From NCBI GenBank assembly GCA_034359265.1, contig CP136893.1, positions 46,573,501 through 46,637,500 of the forward strand: DNA of 64,000 nt, read 5' to 3'. A program made the position numbers and the translations under genes. This DNA comes from Canna indica. Taxonomy: Eukaryota; Streptophyta; Magnoliopsida; Zingiberales; Cannaceae. Of the stretch, positions 32,813 to 45,190 are shown in pieces. The notes beneath the pieces are model-generated. The model was not told the DNA's origin. It did not search any database and was given only the letters and a program-made list of their open reading frames with translations. Numbering within the stretch: the stretch's first letter is position 1; the number at the start of each line of letters is the position of its first letter.

Positions 32813-35718
32813 CTAACTTGCATAAAAATTATTCTGGTATCATCTTCTAACCTGCATTGTTTTACCGTAGTTGAAGATTATTATACTATGCTTAATTCTA
32901 GTTGATCTCCGTGTCTTGATTTGTTTTATGAAATGATTTTGATTTCGCGGTCTCTTCGGAGACCTATGTAGCCTATAATGGGCTCATGCGACCTTGCGGT
33001 TCCAAATCATAGGCTCATTATGGCCTTTCGGTTTTCAACCGGTAGGAAGTGTTGGAGATCAATTTTTCATTAATATTACATTTGTGATCTCTTAAAACTC
33101 GTTTCAAATTCATGATAACATATTTTGAAACGGATTTCAAACTATTTAGTAAAGTGGATTTTGAAAATGATACATGATTTTCTCTTTGCTATTTGATTTC
33201 GGTTGTTTGGTAGTAGCTTTAGTTTCATTAAATATACTAATGAAGTCTATTTGCAAGTTGAGAATGTTAATGGAAGGCTATGCTATCATGAAGAAAATTG
33301 AAAAGTAAAAAGACAAGTTTGGCAAAATTCCAAGAATTAGGTATGAGTTCGGTTTTGCAAAAATCTTAATATAATAATTAAATACTTGTGGTATAATGAC
33401 GTATCTATACTCATGATTATTTTTGCTTGATAAATATATGAAATTTCATGAGTAGGTAAAATTTTGATAACTTAGGCAATTTCATGATATCTTGATTGAT
33501 TGAAACTTGCTCTAGGTTGAATTTCATATTAGAGACCTCATTTTGAGTTAGTAGTTGGTAAACATGATTAGATACACATATGACATGATTCTAGGCATTT
33601 AAACTTAAAAATCCATGTGTAGATGAACAAGGTGATAAAAAGATCACTTTAGGGGACTTAAACTTGGAAAAGTCTGACCCAAGTTAACAAATCAACTTGG
33701 ACACTTCATTTTAAGTCCAAACATCATAAACATGTTTAAGAATAGGTATGACATGTTTCCATGCATTTAGAATGAAAAATTCATATGACTATGAATAAAA
33801 TGACTTAGATGTCATTTCATGATAATCTCTTTTGAACCAAGTTGACCCAAGTCTGCAAATTGACTGAGATGTCTCATTTTCAATCCATATTTGAGAAACA
33901 AGATTAGATTTACTCATGTTAGGTGTCCATAGGTTTTAATTTGAAAAACCATGAGTAAATGGTAAGATTGACACGTAGCAAGTTTCATTATAACATGCTT
34001 AGTTTTGAATGAAACTATGCTAGGTTGATATCTCGACTTAATGACATATTCTTCATTTTAAACTTGACATACACTCTTTAAATGATCATTATATGGTGTC
34101 ATAAAAGTTTGAATGAAAACTGAACACGTTTTAAAAAATAATTAAAAATTATGAAAATGCCATTGAAATTTTAGCATTTTCAGTTATTTCTAGAAAAATA
34201 TAGAAAAATCATTTTTAATTTATTCTTGGAACTACATCTTCATTGAAAAATCTAGTTTCTCCAGTAAAAATTTCAAAAAGTTTCATAAAGAATCTGATTT
34301 ATAGCGGAATTTTAAAGTTGGATTTCAGAAACGCAAAGTATCACCCTCTTGAAATATCAATTTCTTTGATACTTTATTTTTTCGTCGAAAACTTCAAATG
34401 AAATTTTGTGCATACTATTTTGATTTCATTTTTAATATCGTTTTCACTATTCTTTAAGTGAAATTATTTCTAAAAATGATTTTGATACCTTGAGTGATAT
34501 CTTGAAAATGAGTTTTTGGTTGGAATCGAGATAAGTTTAAAAATGAACTTAGAGAATTCATTTATAGCTCAAATTTGACACACGCATCTTAAATGATCAT
34601 TCAGCGATGTCTAGAAAGTTTGAAGCAAATTTTACAAAATTTTTTTCAAAAAATACCTAAAATTTATGAAAAATGCCCTTGGAATTTCAGGAATTTTAGG
34701 AATTTCTAGAAAACTAATTTTTTACTGATTCTTGAACCTGTAGATTCCTGAAATCTAGTTTCTCCAATTAAAGTTTCAAAAATTTTCATGAAAGACATGA
34801 TTTAATAGGGATTTAAGAGTTTGATTTATATATACTTTAGTATCCCTTTGACCTAAGTCAACAAAATACCTTAGAAATTTCATTTTCAGCTCAAACTTTA
34901 CATATATACTTAGATTTACTCATGTTAGATATCTAGGTACCTAAACATGAGAAAATATAAGTAGATAGCAAAATTTGATACTTAGTCATTTTCATGTTTT
35001 CATTCCTACTTTGAATGAAATCGTGCTAAGTTCATATTTTGATCAATCGATATAGTTTTCACTTCAAACTTGATACACATTCTTTAGATGACCATATCTT
35101 GGTATCTAGAAAGTTTGAAGGAAATCTAGAAACAATTTGAAAAGTTCCATTTATTTACGAAAATGCCACTAAAGTATCACTCTTCTCAAGTTGCTAATTT
35201 TTCCGATACTTTAAATTTTCATTAGATTTTCAAATGAGACTTGAAGTATGATAATTTAAATTCACTTATGGTATCGTTCTCACTACTCCCGAGAAAAATC
35301 ATTTCTAAAATGGGTTTTTTTTTATTTAGACCGATACTTGCAGATATCCATACTTGAGCTTATACATGGTTTCTAGACTTGAAATTTATTTATCATCTAA
35401 TGCTATAATGTATGACTAATTAGTCTCTTATTCGATGTCTTGTTTTCATCCCTTGAGTTGGTTGGCTTTGATTTTCATGAAAAATAAACTTTTGAATTTG
35501 CAACTTTGACTTTTGATTGACTTTTCTTGTCTATTTTTGAGTGATGTCAAAAGGGGGAGAAAATATAGGTAAAAGGGAAGAAAAATATAGGAAAACCATG
35601 CATATAGATAGGGGGAGTTCTATTATATAGATATGCATGTTGATAGGTGGAGAAATCTCATGTTTGATATCCTTTATGCTTAATTGTAGATATTTTCTTA
35701 TGGATGTTTGTCATTATT
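32813..35718 (+). mobile_element. C2 internal non-coding region, with diverged repeats
   Basis: No gag or pol motif and no ORF over about 60 codons. The first 250 bases match 18780-19150 (inverted). From 33840 to 35310 a diverged unit recurs: the words 'cttgacatacactctttaaatgatc' in shortened forms appear at about 34062, 34571 and 35065, and 'actcatgttagg/at' at about 33915 and 34918. Near 35545-35650 are purine tracts AAAAGGGGGAGAAA and GATAGGGGGAG, as in SIRE-like 3' regions. Confidence 0.72.
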
Positions 35719-36180
35719 AAAAAGGAGGAGATTATTGGCCTAAGGTTTTTGACCTTGGACTTAATCTTAGTTTTAATGATAACAAACATGGAACTAATGT
35801 TTCATTGAGAAATACTTTCATGTTCCATATCGGTTAGCGCACGACGTCAGCGATCGGAAAAATCGGAGAAATCAAAGAAATCGACAAGGACGCTCTTTGA
35901 CGCTTGGGATTCTTCAGGAATATAGAGTTTAGGTTTAGGGTGTCTAGAATATGTTGTCAATCCTCATGACGATGCAAAGAACCTAAAATACAAAACCCGA
36001 CCCTCAAAACATCAAATACTGGAAAATTAAAAAAGGCCCTGAAATTCACTAAGCTTAGGGAGTTCCTTAGAGGGCTATATAACCTAGACATTTTCTTAGC
36101 ACCAAAAGTCGCGGTAATTGTTCCTTAGGTAAAAAACTAGATAACGAGATATTTTTAAGAATTTTTTGGAAACTCATAAA
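35719..36180 (+). mobile_element. polypurine tract and truncated C2 3' LTR
   Basis: The tract AAAAAGGAGGAGAT (35719-35732) is followed by TATTGGCCTAAGG (TG changed to TA). The LTR matches 29453 onward for about 450 bases and stops near 36180, where a G1 LTR in the opposite orientation begins. Together with 29453 this gives the two ends of one deleted C2 element. Confidence 0.82.
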
Positions 36181-36764
36181 TAAACATGACGAAAAGAATA
36201 GAAGTTTTCATTTTGAATGAGTAAACAAAATAGATTTTCATTTAAGAAGTAATGTTTTTAGCAAAATGTTTAAAGTGCGGAATTAAATAAATCATAGTCC
36301 AATAGTTTGCTCTTAACAAATGAAAATTGAAGGAAAGACATGAATGTCCCCAAGGGACTACAGTTCTAAAATACCAAAATACAAGTGCATGACAAACTAC
36401 CAAAGACTCGATTACGACCCCTAACTATGACTGCTATGAGATCAATGTGACTCATCTGCCCTCCAGCCCACCTCATTAGTCAGGCTCTGCAAAAAAAAAT
36501 AGAAAGAAATAACGGGTGAGTTCAAAGTACTTAGTGAGCGGTTCTACCAATCCCCACCACAAAAATCAACCATAGAGATAACAGAAATAAAATGCCCCTG
36601 CCTCATACAGGGGCAATGCATCAAGTGGTATAACTAACTAACATGCCAACTGGCCATCACATGCCCAAAGGCAAACCATTTCACTATGTAGTGAAATACA
36701 ACAGGCCTCAGGCTACCAGTGCTCTAAGGCACACAATAGACTCAAGGAATATGAGGATAATCGG

Positions 36765-37105
36765 GGTTGGCCCATCCGAGCTTATCCAACAATAGAACCC
36801 TTAGACAAAGCGCAAGAATAATCAGGATTCGCCCATCCGAATTTATTCCTTAAATGACACTTGAGAGCAATCGGGATTTGCCGGTCCAAACTTGCTCTAC
36901 GAGAAAATGCAGGAACAATTCGGATTCGCCCATCCAAGCTTGTTCCTTAAAGATAGCGCAGGAATAATAGGGATTTGCCCATCCGAACTTATTTATTAAG
37001 ATATAGATACTTGGGAACAATCGAGATTTGCCCGTCCGAACTTGTTCCACAAGAAACGCAGGAACAATCGGGATTCGCCCATCCGAACTTGTTCCTTAAA
37101 CACAG
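36765..37105 (-). repeat. ~60-bp tandem repeats in G1 LTR
   Basis: Units around 'aatcgggattcgcccatcc' followed by 'gaacttgttcc' start near 36760, 36820, 36870, 36915, 36965, 37020 and 37065. Spacing is 45-60 bases, so the array is imperfect. A short ORF (37050-36850, minus) repeats a corresponding Gly-Lys-Ser-Arg-Leu motif by virtue of the repeats. In 55066-58272 the comparable position has a single block, so the array seems specific to this copy or subfamily. Confidence 0.7.
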
Positions 37106-38500
37106 GATGGGAATTAGCTGTCCAACCTCTCGGGCCTAGCCCGCAATTCGGCTCCTATCCAAGCCTCTCCGCCATTCATCAAGATATGGTGCCAACAAGA
37201 CCTAAGCCAACTGTCTCCTACGATGTCCTAGGGTTGTCTTTATTAGGAAACGCCGCAACACCCGATGCCCGATCCCAACTCTTAGACTTGTAATATCATA
37301 ACCCTTGAGGTTTTTATTTCATGCATATGATTTAATTTGTTGGCTCTTAACAGATTATGTTGCCCCTTAAATTATAATTACATAATTAAAATTTCCATTT
37401 GTCAAAATTAGGGTTTTGTTTTCAGTTTACTGTTGGGCCCAAAACAAGTGCACCCAAGTCGAATCTCACTTCCAAAGTGTGTCCTATGGATCCAGACTAT
37501 GTTTTCTGATCAAAATGATAGGTTACACGACTATGTTCAATAAACTATACATATCACAACAAAGTTTTCAAAATCAGCCCCGAATCAATAATTCTGCATG
37601 GAGTTTTCAGCAAGATTGAGTTTTCAGCATATCATGGTAATTAATCCAAAATTCACAAAAATTAAATCCTTAAATCATATAAATCTCACAAAAATTAAAT
37701 AAGATTAGCAAGCATCGATATCATCTTTAAACAAGAATCAAGTTTCATGATCAAGAACCCATATCAAGAACACCCATGGCATCAAGATCAAATCCTATCT
37801 TTGTAAAACATGATTAATATCCAAAAATCACAGACTTAATTTCAAGGCATGCATTAACATTATAAGAACCTAAATTGGCAAGTAATTCAAGTCATAGATC
37901 CAAAGATAAACAAGAATCCTCTGTTAGGCATTTCATCAAACACCTCGAGGGCGCCCCTTCTTCCACCTTGGCCGAGCACCCCTAGGGTAGTCCTAGGGCT
38001 GCCGAGCCACAAAGGGGAAACCTCAGGTTCCCTCCACAAGTCGATATGAGATTTTGTCGATCAAATCACAAGAATCGACGGAAAACAATCAAGAATGACA
38101 CAACACCCAAATCGGCTCAAGAAACGAGAGAAAACCCGAGATAAATGAGGGTAAAACCACTCACTCGATTAGGAAGAAAGTTTAGATAAGAATTTTTTGA
38201 TCGGCGGACTTTGAATCCGGCCTCAAAGGAGCAACGGCTTGGCTCAAGCAAGGGGGAAGGGGAGGCGGCTCCAAGACCCCAAAGGGGGCGGTGGCTCTCC
38301 CACCAAGCCGGCGGCTTGGCTTCAAAAAGAGAGGGGGAAAGGAGAGAGACTCGATGGCTCCAAGAGAGAGAAAGGGAGGGGTGACAGCTACCTTGCTCAG
38401 CGGCTCCAAGAGAGGGAAAGGAGGGGCAGCGGCTTTGGCAGCTCCCCTCTTCTCTCTAATCGGCTGGTGCGGCTCTAATAGGGAGCCGCCTAGCCAACGA

Positions 38501-38517
38501 GGGGGGGGGGGGGGGGG
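38501..38517. repeat. homopolymer of 17 G
   Basis: Located in the G1 LTR at a place where the copy near 112-125 has only 'ccaaggggaggga'. Length is likely to vary and may be affected by sequencing error. Confidence 0.8.
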
Positions 38518-38826
38518 TTATACTTCCCACCTCAAACCCTCATTCTACTAACCCTCTTAACAAACCCGCATCCGCCTCAAGCCCGAATCCAACCCGCTAA
38601 CCCGCCTTAACTCAAAATAACCCCATGCTAAATACAAGCAGCAATCATACACACACACAAACAACATAATCAAACTATATTATAAAAAAAAAACATAATT
38701 TAACTTACCCAAGCTCGGAAGCTCGCTCCGGACTATGAGTCATCTCGGCTCGACCTCGAACTAGCCCGCTAGACTGACAATCATAGACAATAACAAAAAT
38801 AAATATTAATATCTAGGATATTACAG

Positions 38827-39422
38827 TTGGCATGAACTTGCATGATCCTGTCATTATTTCTGTAATCGTCGTTGGTTTCCTTATTAGGAAAGTTTAGGTG
38901 GATCAGGGTAGCTCCGCCGACATCCTCTTCTACCCAACACTCGAGAGAATGGGCATTAATGAATCCTCGCTGCGTCCATGTAATAGAGAACTCATCTACT
39001 TCTCAGGAGATCATGTGAACGTCAAAGACTACTTATAGATAGCCACAACATTCGGCTCTACACCGAGAGTGAAAATGATAGACATACAGTTTCTTATCGT
39101 CGAGTGTGTGAGCCCCTACCGTATGATTTTGGGTCGGCCCTCCTTAAACAATTTACGGGCTATAGTATCGACTCCCCACCTCGCCATTAAATTTCCCATA
39201 TGGGAGACATAAGTAGGACTCATTCAAGCAAACCAAAGGGAAGCTCGCGCATGCTACAACAAGTGCCTGAAGCTCAAACCGATAGAGCCTCAGCCAAGGT
39301 TATCATATTTGGATCTCCGTGCAGATCGGGATATCCCTCAAGCAAGTAAATTATATTGGAGCACACCTCCCCGATGAGCTCATGGTCCGACTTAGCCCAT
39401 GCTCAAAAGCAATGTTGACATC
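38827..39422 (+). pseudogene. G2 gypsy protease region, degenerate
   Basis: Plus-strand reading: the VIVVGFLIRKVWVDQGSSAD segment followed by ILFYPTLERMG. The family motif is VDxGSSADILF, with the catalytic Asp followed by x-G; here D-Q-G is kept. Further on VECVSPYRMILGRPSLNNLRA matches the usual flap-to-end region (YNxILGRPxLNxLxA), and KFPIWET also fits. Stops occur at about 39037 and 39210. The reading ends with SNVDI, immediately continued after the C3 LTR by FAWTPADMLGI, which proves G2 continuity. Confidence 0.8.
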
Positions 39423-41762
39423 TGAAAGAAATAGTGCCCTTGAGCCAATCACATGTCGATGTGTAGGGAACTATTTTTTATAATGAACAAATGAGGCAAT
39501 TTTTCATCGTTGTTGTATCTATATTAGATTGTGATGAACCCCATGGACCCGAGCGAATGATACATGCCCTGTATGATAGGGGGTAGCTGATCTCATAGTT
39601 ACCTATGAACCATCATTGATGTACAAGTGCAAGTGCTCATTATATAATTAGTTCACTGAACAGAGCTACACGAGGAATACAAAATGGAATCGTTACATGA
39701 GTGTCGATAAGATGTTCCTCGGGTACTCGTAGGTGCAAGCAATCCTTGGACCTAAGGTTGTCATGGTTACCTTGTGATTGATGACCCATTGCTTTGGTTT
39801 TATCCCTACATGGCCTTTAAGAGTCTTGTGCCTCATACATCTGGGCATGGGGAAGCATTCATGGAGGTAGGTGAGCAACCAATATGGAATCAGTTACTCC
39901 TAGTGAGAGGAGATAATGTCCTATGTATCCCTACAAGTGTCAACTCAGGAATCTCTGGCCATAGTAGATATGAATGTTGGAAAAGGGTTTCTAACATGTC
40001 ACAATTGAGACAACAACTTAGCAGGTGGAATACATACGAATCGATATTAGGATTTGAGACTTCTTCCGTACCCTAGTCGACTTCGGGATGTTGTAACCAA
40101 AGGATTTAGTTCTATAGTAACTAATCATCAAATGGCGTTTAATCCCTATAGATTCAACCTCACACTATCCTGGTAGTCAGGACACGTTGCTAGACATCAA
40201 TCTTGACTTGTAAGTGAAGTCTCACACGATCACACTAAAGGGGTTTAGTGTTGGCACGTGAGATTCAAATAGAAGATCTTCTATTAGATCCAACTCTCCA
40301 TTATGAACAACTCACTACTGGCTTAGTGCGGGGCCCAATGGGTCACACACAACAAGCAAACCTCATAACGAGCTTTATGAGATAGAGCTCCCCCGCGGCA
40401 CTATATGTTTACTATAATTGACATGCTGTAACTCAATCACGGAACTCATTTACAGATAAGATAGAAAATATGTTTTCTATAGGAACGAATGCACGAGGAA
40501 GGAGTTCCTCGAAAATCCTAATTTGTATGGAAACCCCTATTTTATAGGGTAACCATAAAGTCGTAGGGTTTTAGCACGCAGTACTATTTTATATAGTTGA
40601 TTAAAATCTTAATTATGAATTAAAAAATTAATTAACCATAAATCAGAAATATGTTTAATTAAGAATTAAACATAATTAATTTGATTTTTGAAATCAAAAA
40701 TTCATGGAGGGAAATTTGATTTTTGAAATCAAAAATTCATGGAGGGAAATTTGATTTTCCCCATGCACCTACACCTATTAATTTGGAATTAATTTATTTA
40801 GATAAATCATAATTAATAGGAATTTGATTTATTTATATAAATAATAGATTTAATAGATAATTAATTTATTTAGATAAATCATTATTTTATAAATAGGAAT
40901 TTAATTTATCTACATGAATATGATTCCTACATGATAGAAATTTAATTTATTTAGATAAATTTCATTCCTATTAATAGGCTTTTAATTTATGGAGATAAAT
41001 TAATGTTTCTATTTAATTTTAATGAATTAATTTCGAATTAATTATGAAATATATTTTGGAGGCAAACACCGGAATTTTGAAGTCCGGGAGAGATTTTAGG
41101 GGAGGGCCGGATCTACTCTTGTAGCCGTCCCCTTCTTCTCCTCTTAAGGTGGCTAAATACCCCAAGAGGAAAAAGAAGAAGTTAAAAGTTTGTTTTCTAT
41201 CTTCTTGGTGTAAACAAGAGAGAGGTTCTTGGGTGGAAAGAAGTTCCAAAGAACCTCCATCTTCTTCCTTGAGTGGCCGGCCATCTTCCTTCCCTTCCCC
41301 GAGTTATCCGAGATGCCGGAGAGATGTTCTTCTCCACCTTTGTGTGCCCCCACTTCCTTTCCTTGGAGGAAACAAAAGACGATATTGAGGGATTCTCTCT
41401 TCCATCCTCTCTTCTGTGGTTTTCTCATCCCCTCTTCCTCTCGTTTTGGAGCCCGGTTCTTGGTAGAAGGGCCGGCCTAGCCTTGGTGCTTTTCGGGGTT
41501 GAGAAAGCCACTCTGTTGAGCCATAACGAGCCTCATTCATCGTTGCCCTTTTCTTTGCGTGATGCTTGGTTTGGACTAGCATTGGAGGACATGCGTGTGT
41601 GCATCTTGAACGGGGATATGAGCAGCTCCGTCAACCACGGTTGAAGGTATACTTTCTTCCTATGCTTAATTCCTTAAACTCGCTAAAGTATATCATTGTT
41701 TTTCATGGTGTTTGAATTTCTAATTCCATTTTCCGCCGCATTTTTCTATTCGCACCCTAGCA
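39423..41762 (+). mobile_element. C3 copia solo LTR within G2 pol
   Basis: Starts TGAAAGAAATAGTGCCC at 39423 and ends CACCCTAGCA at 41762. 2340 bp. It splits the DIFAW codons of G2: the left flank ends ACATC and the right flank begins ATCTC, a diverged 5-bp duplication (3 of 5 identical) at exactly the expected position. No internal region, so a solo LTR. A 36-base tandem duplication is present at 40681-40752. ORFs at 41019-41644 on both strands are within the LTR. Confidence 0.87.
40681..40752. repeat. 36-bp tandem duplication in C3 solo LTR
   Basis: Two nearly identical units of TTGATTTTTGAAATCAAAAA plus 'ttcatggagggaaat'. The unit itself contains a palindrome (TTTGATTTTTGAAATCAAA-like). 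Confidence 0.85.
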
Positions 41763-42650
41763 ATCTCTTCGCATGGACACCTGCCGACATGTTAGGAATA
41801 GAACCCCAGGTCATCTACCACCGGTTGGCCATCAACCCCCGTGTCAAGCTTGTTGCCCAAAAAAAGAGAAAGCTCGGAGTGAAGCGCCAGCAGGTAAAAG
41901 CGAAATTCATTAGAGAGATTCGCTTCACAACATGGCTTGCAAATGTTGTGATGGTCAAAAAGCATTTGGGAAAATGGCGAATGTGCGTCGACTTCACCGA
42001 CCTCGACAAAGCCTACCCAAAAGATTCCCACCCATTGTCGAGTATCGACAAACTTGTCAATGGCTTCTCAGGGTATTAGTACTTGAGTTTTATGGATGCC
42101 TATTCAGGCTATAACCAGATCCAGTTGCACCATGATGATGAAGAAAAAATGACTTTCATCACCGAGCATGCAAACTTCTTCTATAAGGTGATGTCTTTTG
42201 GACTAAAAAATACAGGAGCCACATATCAACAATTGATGAACAAGATTTTTGAGAATCGAATAGGCATCAACATGGAGGTATATGTCGATGACATGGTGGC
42301 CAAAACCACTGTCACCGGCAATCATTGCAATGATCTCGTCGAGATCTTCGGCCAGCTCAGATGCTAGAAGATGAGGTTAAATCCAAAGAAATGCGCCTTC
42401 AGAGTACAGAGTGGCAAGTTCCTCAATTTTATGTTGACACACCAGGGGATAGAGGCCAATTCAGAAAAGTGTCAGGCTATTCAAGAAATGCAAAGCCCAC
42501 ACCACATAAAGAAGGTACAACAGCTCATTGGAAGGAAGGCAGCTCTCTCTAGATTCTTCTATAGGTTAATCGATCGAGCTGCTCCCTTCTTCAAAATCTT
42601 ACAGAAAAAGCAAGACTTCCACTGGGATGAACAATGCGAGTAGGCCTTTG
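41763..42650 (+). pseudogene. G2 Tat-like gypsy reverse transcriptase
   Basis: Copies element RNA into DNA. Domains in order: FAWTPADMLGIEPQVIYHRL, FIREIRFTTWLANVVMVKK, KWRMCVDFTDLDKAYPKDS, a stop at 42077, LSFMDAYSGYNQIQLH, YKVMSFGLKNTGATYQQLMN and the catalytic MEVYVDDMVAKT, where YVDD is intact. Then a stop at 42366, RLNPKKCAFRVQSGKFLNFM and the connection region to 42640. The wording is typical of the Tat branch of Ty3/gypsy. Two stops, otherwise the frame is kept. Sequence between KRQQVKAK and FIREI is shorter than usual, lacking the VDKLLKAG segment. Confidence 0.92.
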
Positions 42651-43430
42651 AAAATTTAAAACGGTTCCTCACCAGTCCGCCGATTTTGGACAAACCGCAA
42701 CAAGGAGAAATCATATTTCTCTATCTCACCATCACAGAGAATGCTCTCAGCTTGGTCCTGGTTCGGGAATAGGAAAAGGACCAAAAACCAATCTACTTTG
42801 TCTACAAAGTTCTCCAGGGACCAGAAATCAGATACCAAAAGCTTGAAAAGCACGTCATTGCCTAGTCATTTCGGCTTGAAGGCTGAGACCATATTTCTAG
42901 AGCCACCACATTCATGTACGCATTGAACAGCCTATCATGCAAGTGTTGACTAAACCCAAACTCGTGGGACGAATAATATTTTGGTCGGTGGAGCTCTCAT
43001 AATTTAGCATTGAATACCAACCTAGGGGTCCCATCAAGGCCCAAGCGCTAGCCAACTTTGTTGCCGAGTTCACCAACCAAGCAGATATTCCCAAGCAAAA
43101 GTAAACCTAGACGTTAATCGTCGATGGCGCTTCCAATGAAAAAGGAAGTGGGGCATGTATCATTCCAGACAATTGAATAAGGCACAGATTGGAGAACTCC
43201 CTACATCGATTACCTCAAGCAAGGTGAAATCCTAGAAGACATCCCCAATCGGGGTAGATTCAAAAGAATGGCAAGCTACTACACACTTCCTGATAACTAG
43301 CTCTACAAAAGAGGGCTATCTCGACTACTCCTCAAGTGTGTCGCCCAACCTCGAACAGCCACCAAAATGGCAGGAGGTTCACGACGGCATCTATGGTAAC
43401 CACATTAGAGGGAGATCACTGGAAGCCAAA
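42651..43430 (+). pseudogene. G2 gypsy RNase H and connection, degenerate
   Basis: Readings in several frames: AFENLKRFLTSPPILDKPQQG, LYLTITENALSLVLVRE, IYFVYKVLQGPEIRYQKLEK, then IEYQPRGPIKAQALANFVAE in another frame and the LIVDGASNEKGSGACIIP block of the second (archaeal-type) RNase H found in Tat elements. Several stops and frameshifts. Confidence 0.78.
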
Positions 43431-44230
43431 ATCGTCTGAGCCGACTACTTCCAGCTAGGCATGAAGATAGATTGCAGCCTCTACATCAAAAAATATGACA
43501 AATGCCAAATGTTCTCGGAAGTTTCTCAACTACACCCCAAATCATTGCACAACTTAGACATTAGTTGGCCATTCCATAAATGGGGTATAGACCTCCTTGG
43601 TCCTTTTCCCCCAGCACCTGGGCAATTCAAATTCTTGGTTGTGGCGATCGACTACTTCACCAAATGGATAGAGGCCGGACCCTAACAACCATTGTAACAG
43701 ATAAAGTCTAGAAGTTTATATAGATAAATATCATTTGTAGATTCGGAATACCATGAGAACTCGTTAGCAACAACGAGAACCAATTCACGGATCGGCGGTT
43801 TCAAGAATTCTGCTCGAACTCAAATAGCTCTTCTCATCAATTGAGCACTTGCAAACGAATGGCCTGGCCGAAGCGGCCAACAAAGTAATCCTAATCGGAT
43901 TGAAGAAAAAGGCCGACTGGGTCAAGACTTACTGGGTCGATGAATTACATGAAGTCCTCTAGAGTTACGATACAACCACTCAGTCTTCTACCGCGGAAAC
44001 CCCTTACCGCCTCGTCCACGAAACAGAGGTCATGATCCCTATCGAAATCGCTAAGCCTAGCCTCAACAGGATTGCCTTCATGGAATAGGGTAACACAAAA
44101 GCTCGAGTCAACGAGCTTGATCTCATTGAAGAAGAGTGAGAACTCGCCAAAATCAGAGACGAAGCAATGAAGCTTAAGATTTCCCAAAAGTACGACAAAC
44201 GCGTTAGACCTTGGAACTTTGCAAAATGAG
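43431..44230 (+). pseudogene. G2 gypsy integrase, degenerate
   Basis: The zinc-binding region is damaged (…KYDKCQMFSEVSQLHP…). The core reads WPFHKWGIDLLGPFPPAPGQ with the first Asp and VVAIDYFTKWIEA. The second catalytic block reads SNNENQFTDRRFQEF where families have SDN, so the Asp is changed to Asn. After a frameshift EHLQTNGLAEAANKVIL supplies the glutamate. The C-terminal part reads YRLVHETEVMIPIEI, ELAKIRDEAMKL and KYDKRVRPWNFAK. The next codons (GDLVL) are split by the C1 element at 44236. Confidence 0.88.
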
Positions 44231-44235
44231 ACCAA

Positions 44236-44597
44236 TGTTGGCCCAAGGGTTGCCCCTAGTCTTCGATCTCTATTTTGATGATAACAAACATGAAACTAAT
44301 GTATTTGTGAAGTTTTGAGTTTAGGTTGAGGTTACGATACGCGCGCAAAGTTCGTTAGGAGAAATAAAAAAAATCGGCAAAAATGGTTCCGAAAATGAGC
44401 GAGTAGAAAATCTAGAGTTAGGATTAGATTTTATGTAATATGACTTTAGGAATATATTTCAGGCCTAATTGTAATGATATCCAAGTCAAAATTTGGTCAC
44501 AAAACCCGAAAATGAAGCACGCAAGAAGAAGGCTAGAAAAAATAGCCTCAGCCCAGGTTCGGTCGACCGAATGAGGCCAAAAATTAGCAGTATACCG
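44236..44597 (+). mobile_element. C1 copia 5' LTR, truncated
   Basis: Starts TGTTGGCCCAAGGGTTGCCCC after ACCAA (44231-44235). It matches 48164-48500. It stops shortly after the first GGTCGACCGA motif, where a G1 LTR end fragment follows. The partner LTR is 48164-49366. The flanking duplication is ACCAA on the left and ACCTA on the right (one mismatch). Confidence 0.9.
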
Positions 44598-44875
44598 AGT
44601 CATTTTATTTGTTTCTTTGAGTCATTGAGTCATGTCGACTTGGTTTATTTGTTTCCATAATTTTTAATACTTAAGATGTCTTGTTTAGTAATTGAACTTT
44701 TACAATTTATTGAGTTGGTGATCTAGGGTTTATTTGAAATTAAACGTTTCTTTTTAAATCCTTGAGATATTGTTAAATGTTCAGGTCTGGTTTATGTGTT
44801 CATGTGGTTGAGTTGGGTTAGACTTCGGGGTACGTGGCGTACCCTGGCCGGTCACACCGAATTTGGGGTGTGACA
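44598..44875 (+). mobile_element. G1 LTR 3'-end fragment
   Basis: Ends 'gggttagacttcggggtac…ccctggccggtcacaccgaatttggggtgtgaca', which is the terminal block of the G1 LTR (compare 13365-13429). Its own start is missing. A deletion has fused it to the C1 pol gene, removing the rest of the C1 5' LTR, PBS and gag. Confidence 0.78.
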
Positions 44876-45190
44876 AAGACAATGCCAAAGGTAAGATTGT
44901 TGGCATTGGTGATATTGGTATACTTCCCTACCCATGTATTAAAGATGTTTTACTAGTTGATGGGTTAAATCTTGATTAGTATATCTCAATTATGTGATAA
45001 TGGTTATGTAGTTATTTTTGAAGCATCTAACTACATCATTAGAAGTGCACCATCTAATGATATTGTGTTTATTGGAAATAGGCAAGAAAATGTTTATACA
45101 CTAGTTTTAAATGTTTTGCCCAATCCTCATGTTAGATGCTTAGTTGTCATAGAAAATGATTCTTGCCTAATCCTCATTACATAGCATTAA
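44876..45190 (+). pseudogene. C1 copia protease end and GAG-pre-integrase fragment
   Basis: Begins DNAKGKIVGIGDIGILPYPC, continuing as ISQLCDNGYVVIFEASN and VLNVLPNPHVRCLVV after a small frameshift near 44960. Identical in order to the second C1 copy (53838-54130), where the catalytic DSGC region is present just upstream. Here that part is deleted. The HRRLGH zinc region that follows in the second copy is missing. Confidence 0.8.

Larger units (their letters stand above)
36181..38826 (-). mobile_element. G1 chromovirus LTR, truncated at its 3' end
   Basis: Minus-strand start TGTAATATCCTAG at 38826. It matches 1-437 (last 430 bases) and 55066-58272 (for example 'ggctctgca…agtgagcggttct' at 36484 and 55427). 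The far end (…GTCTGACA) is missing at about 36181, so no TSD can be read. The segment 36760-37110 has a phrase of about 60 bases ('gggattcgcccatccgaacttgttcc') recurring six to seven times. A run of 17 G lies at 38501-38517. ORFs at 37042, 38239 and 38291 are within the LTR. Confidence 0.85.

Noticed and set aside
37042..38551. ORFs rich in Arg/Gly/Ser
   Set aside because: Inside the G1 LTR; composition follows the GC-rich repeats of the LTR and the matching region at 1-130 is not open in the same frame.
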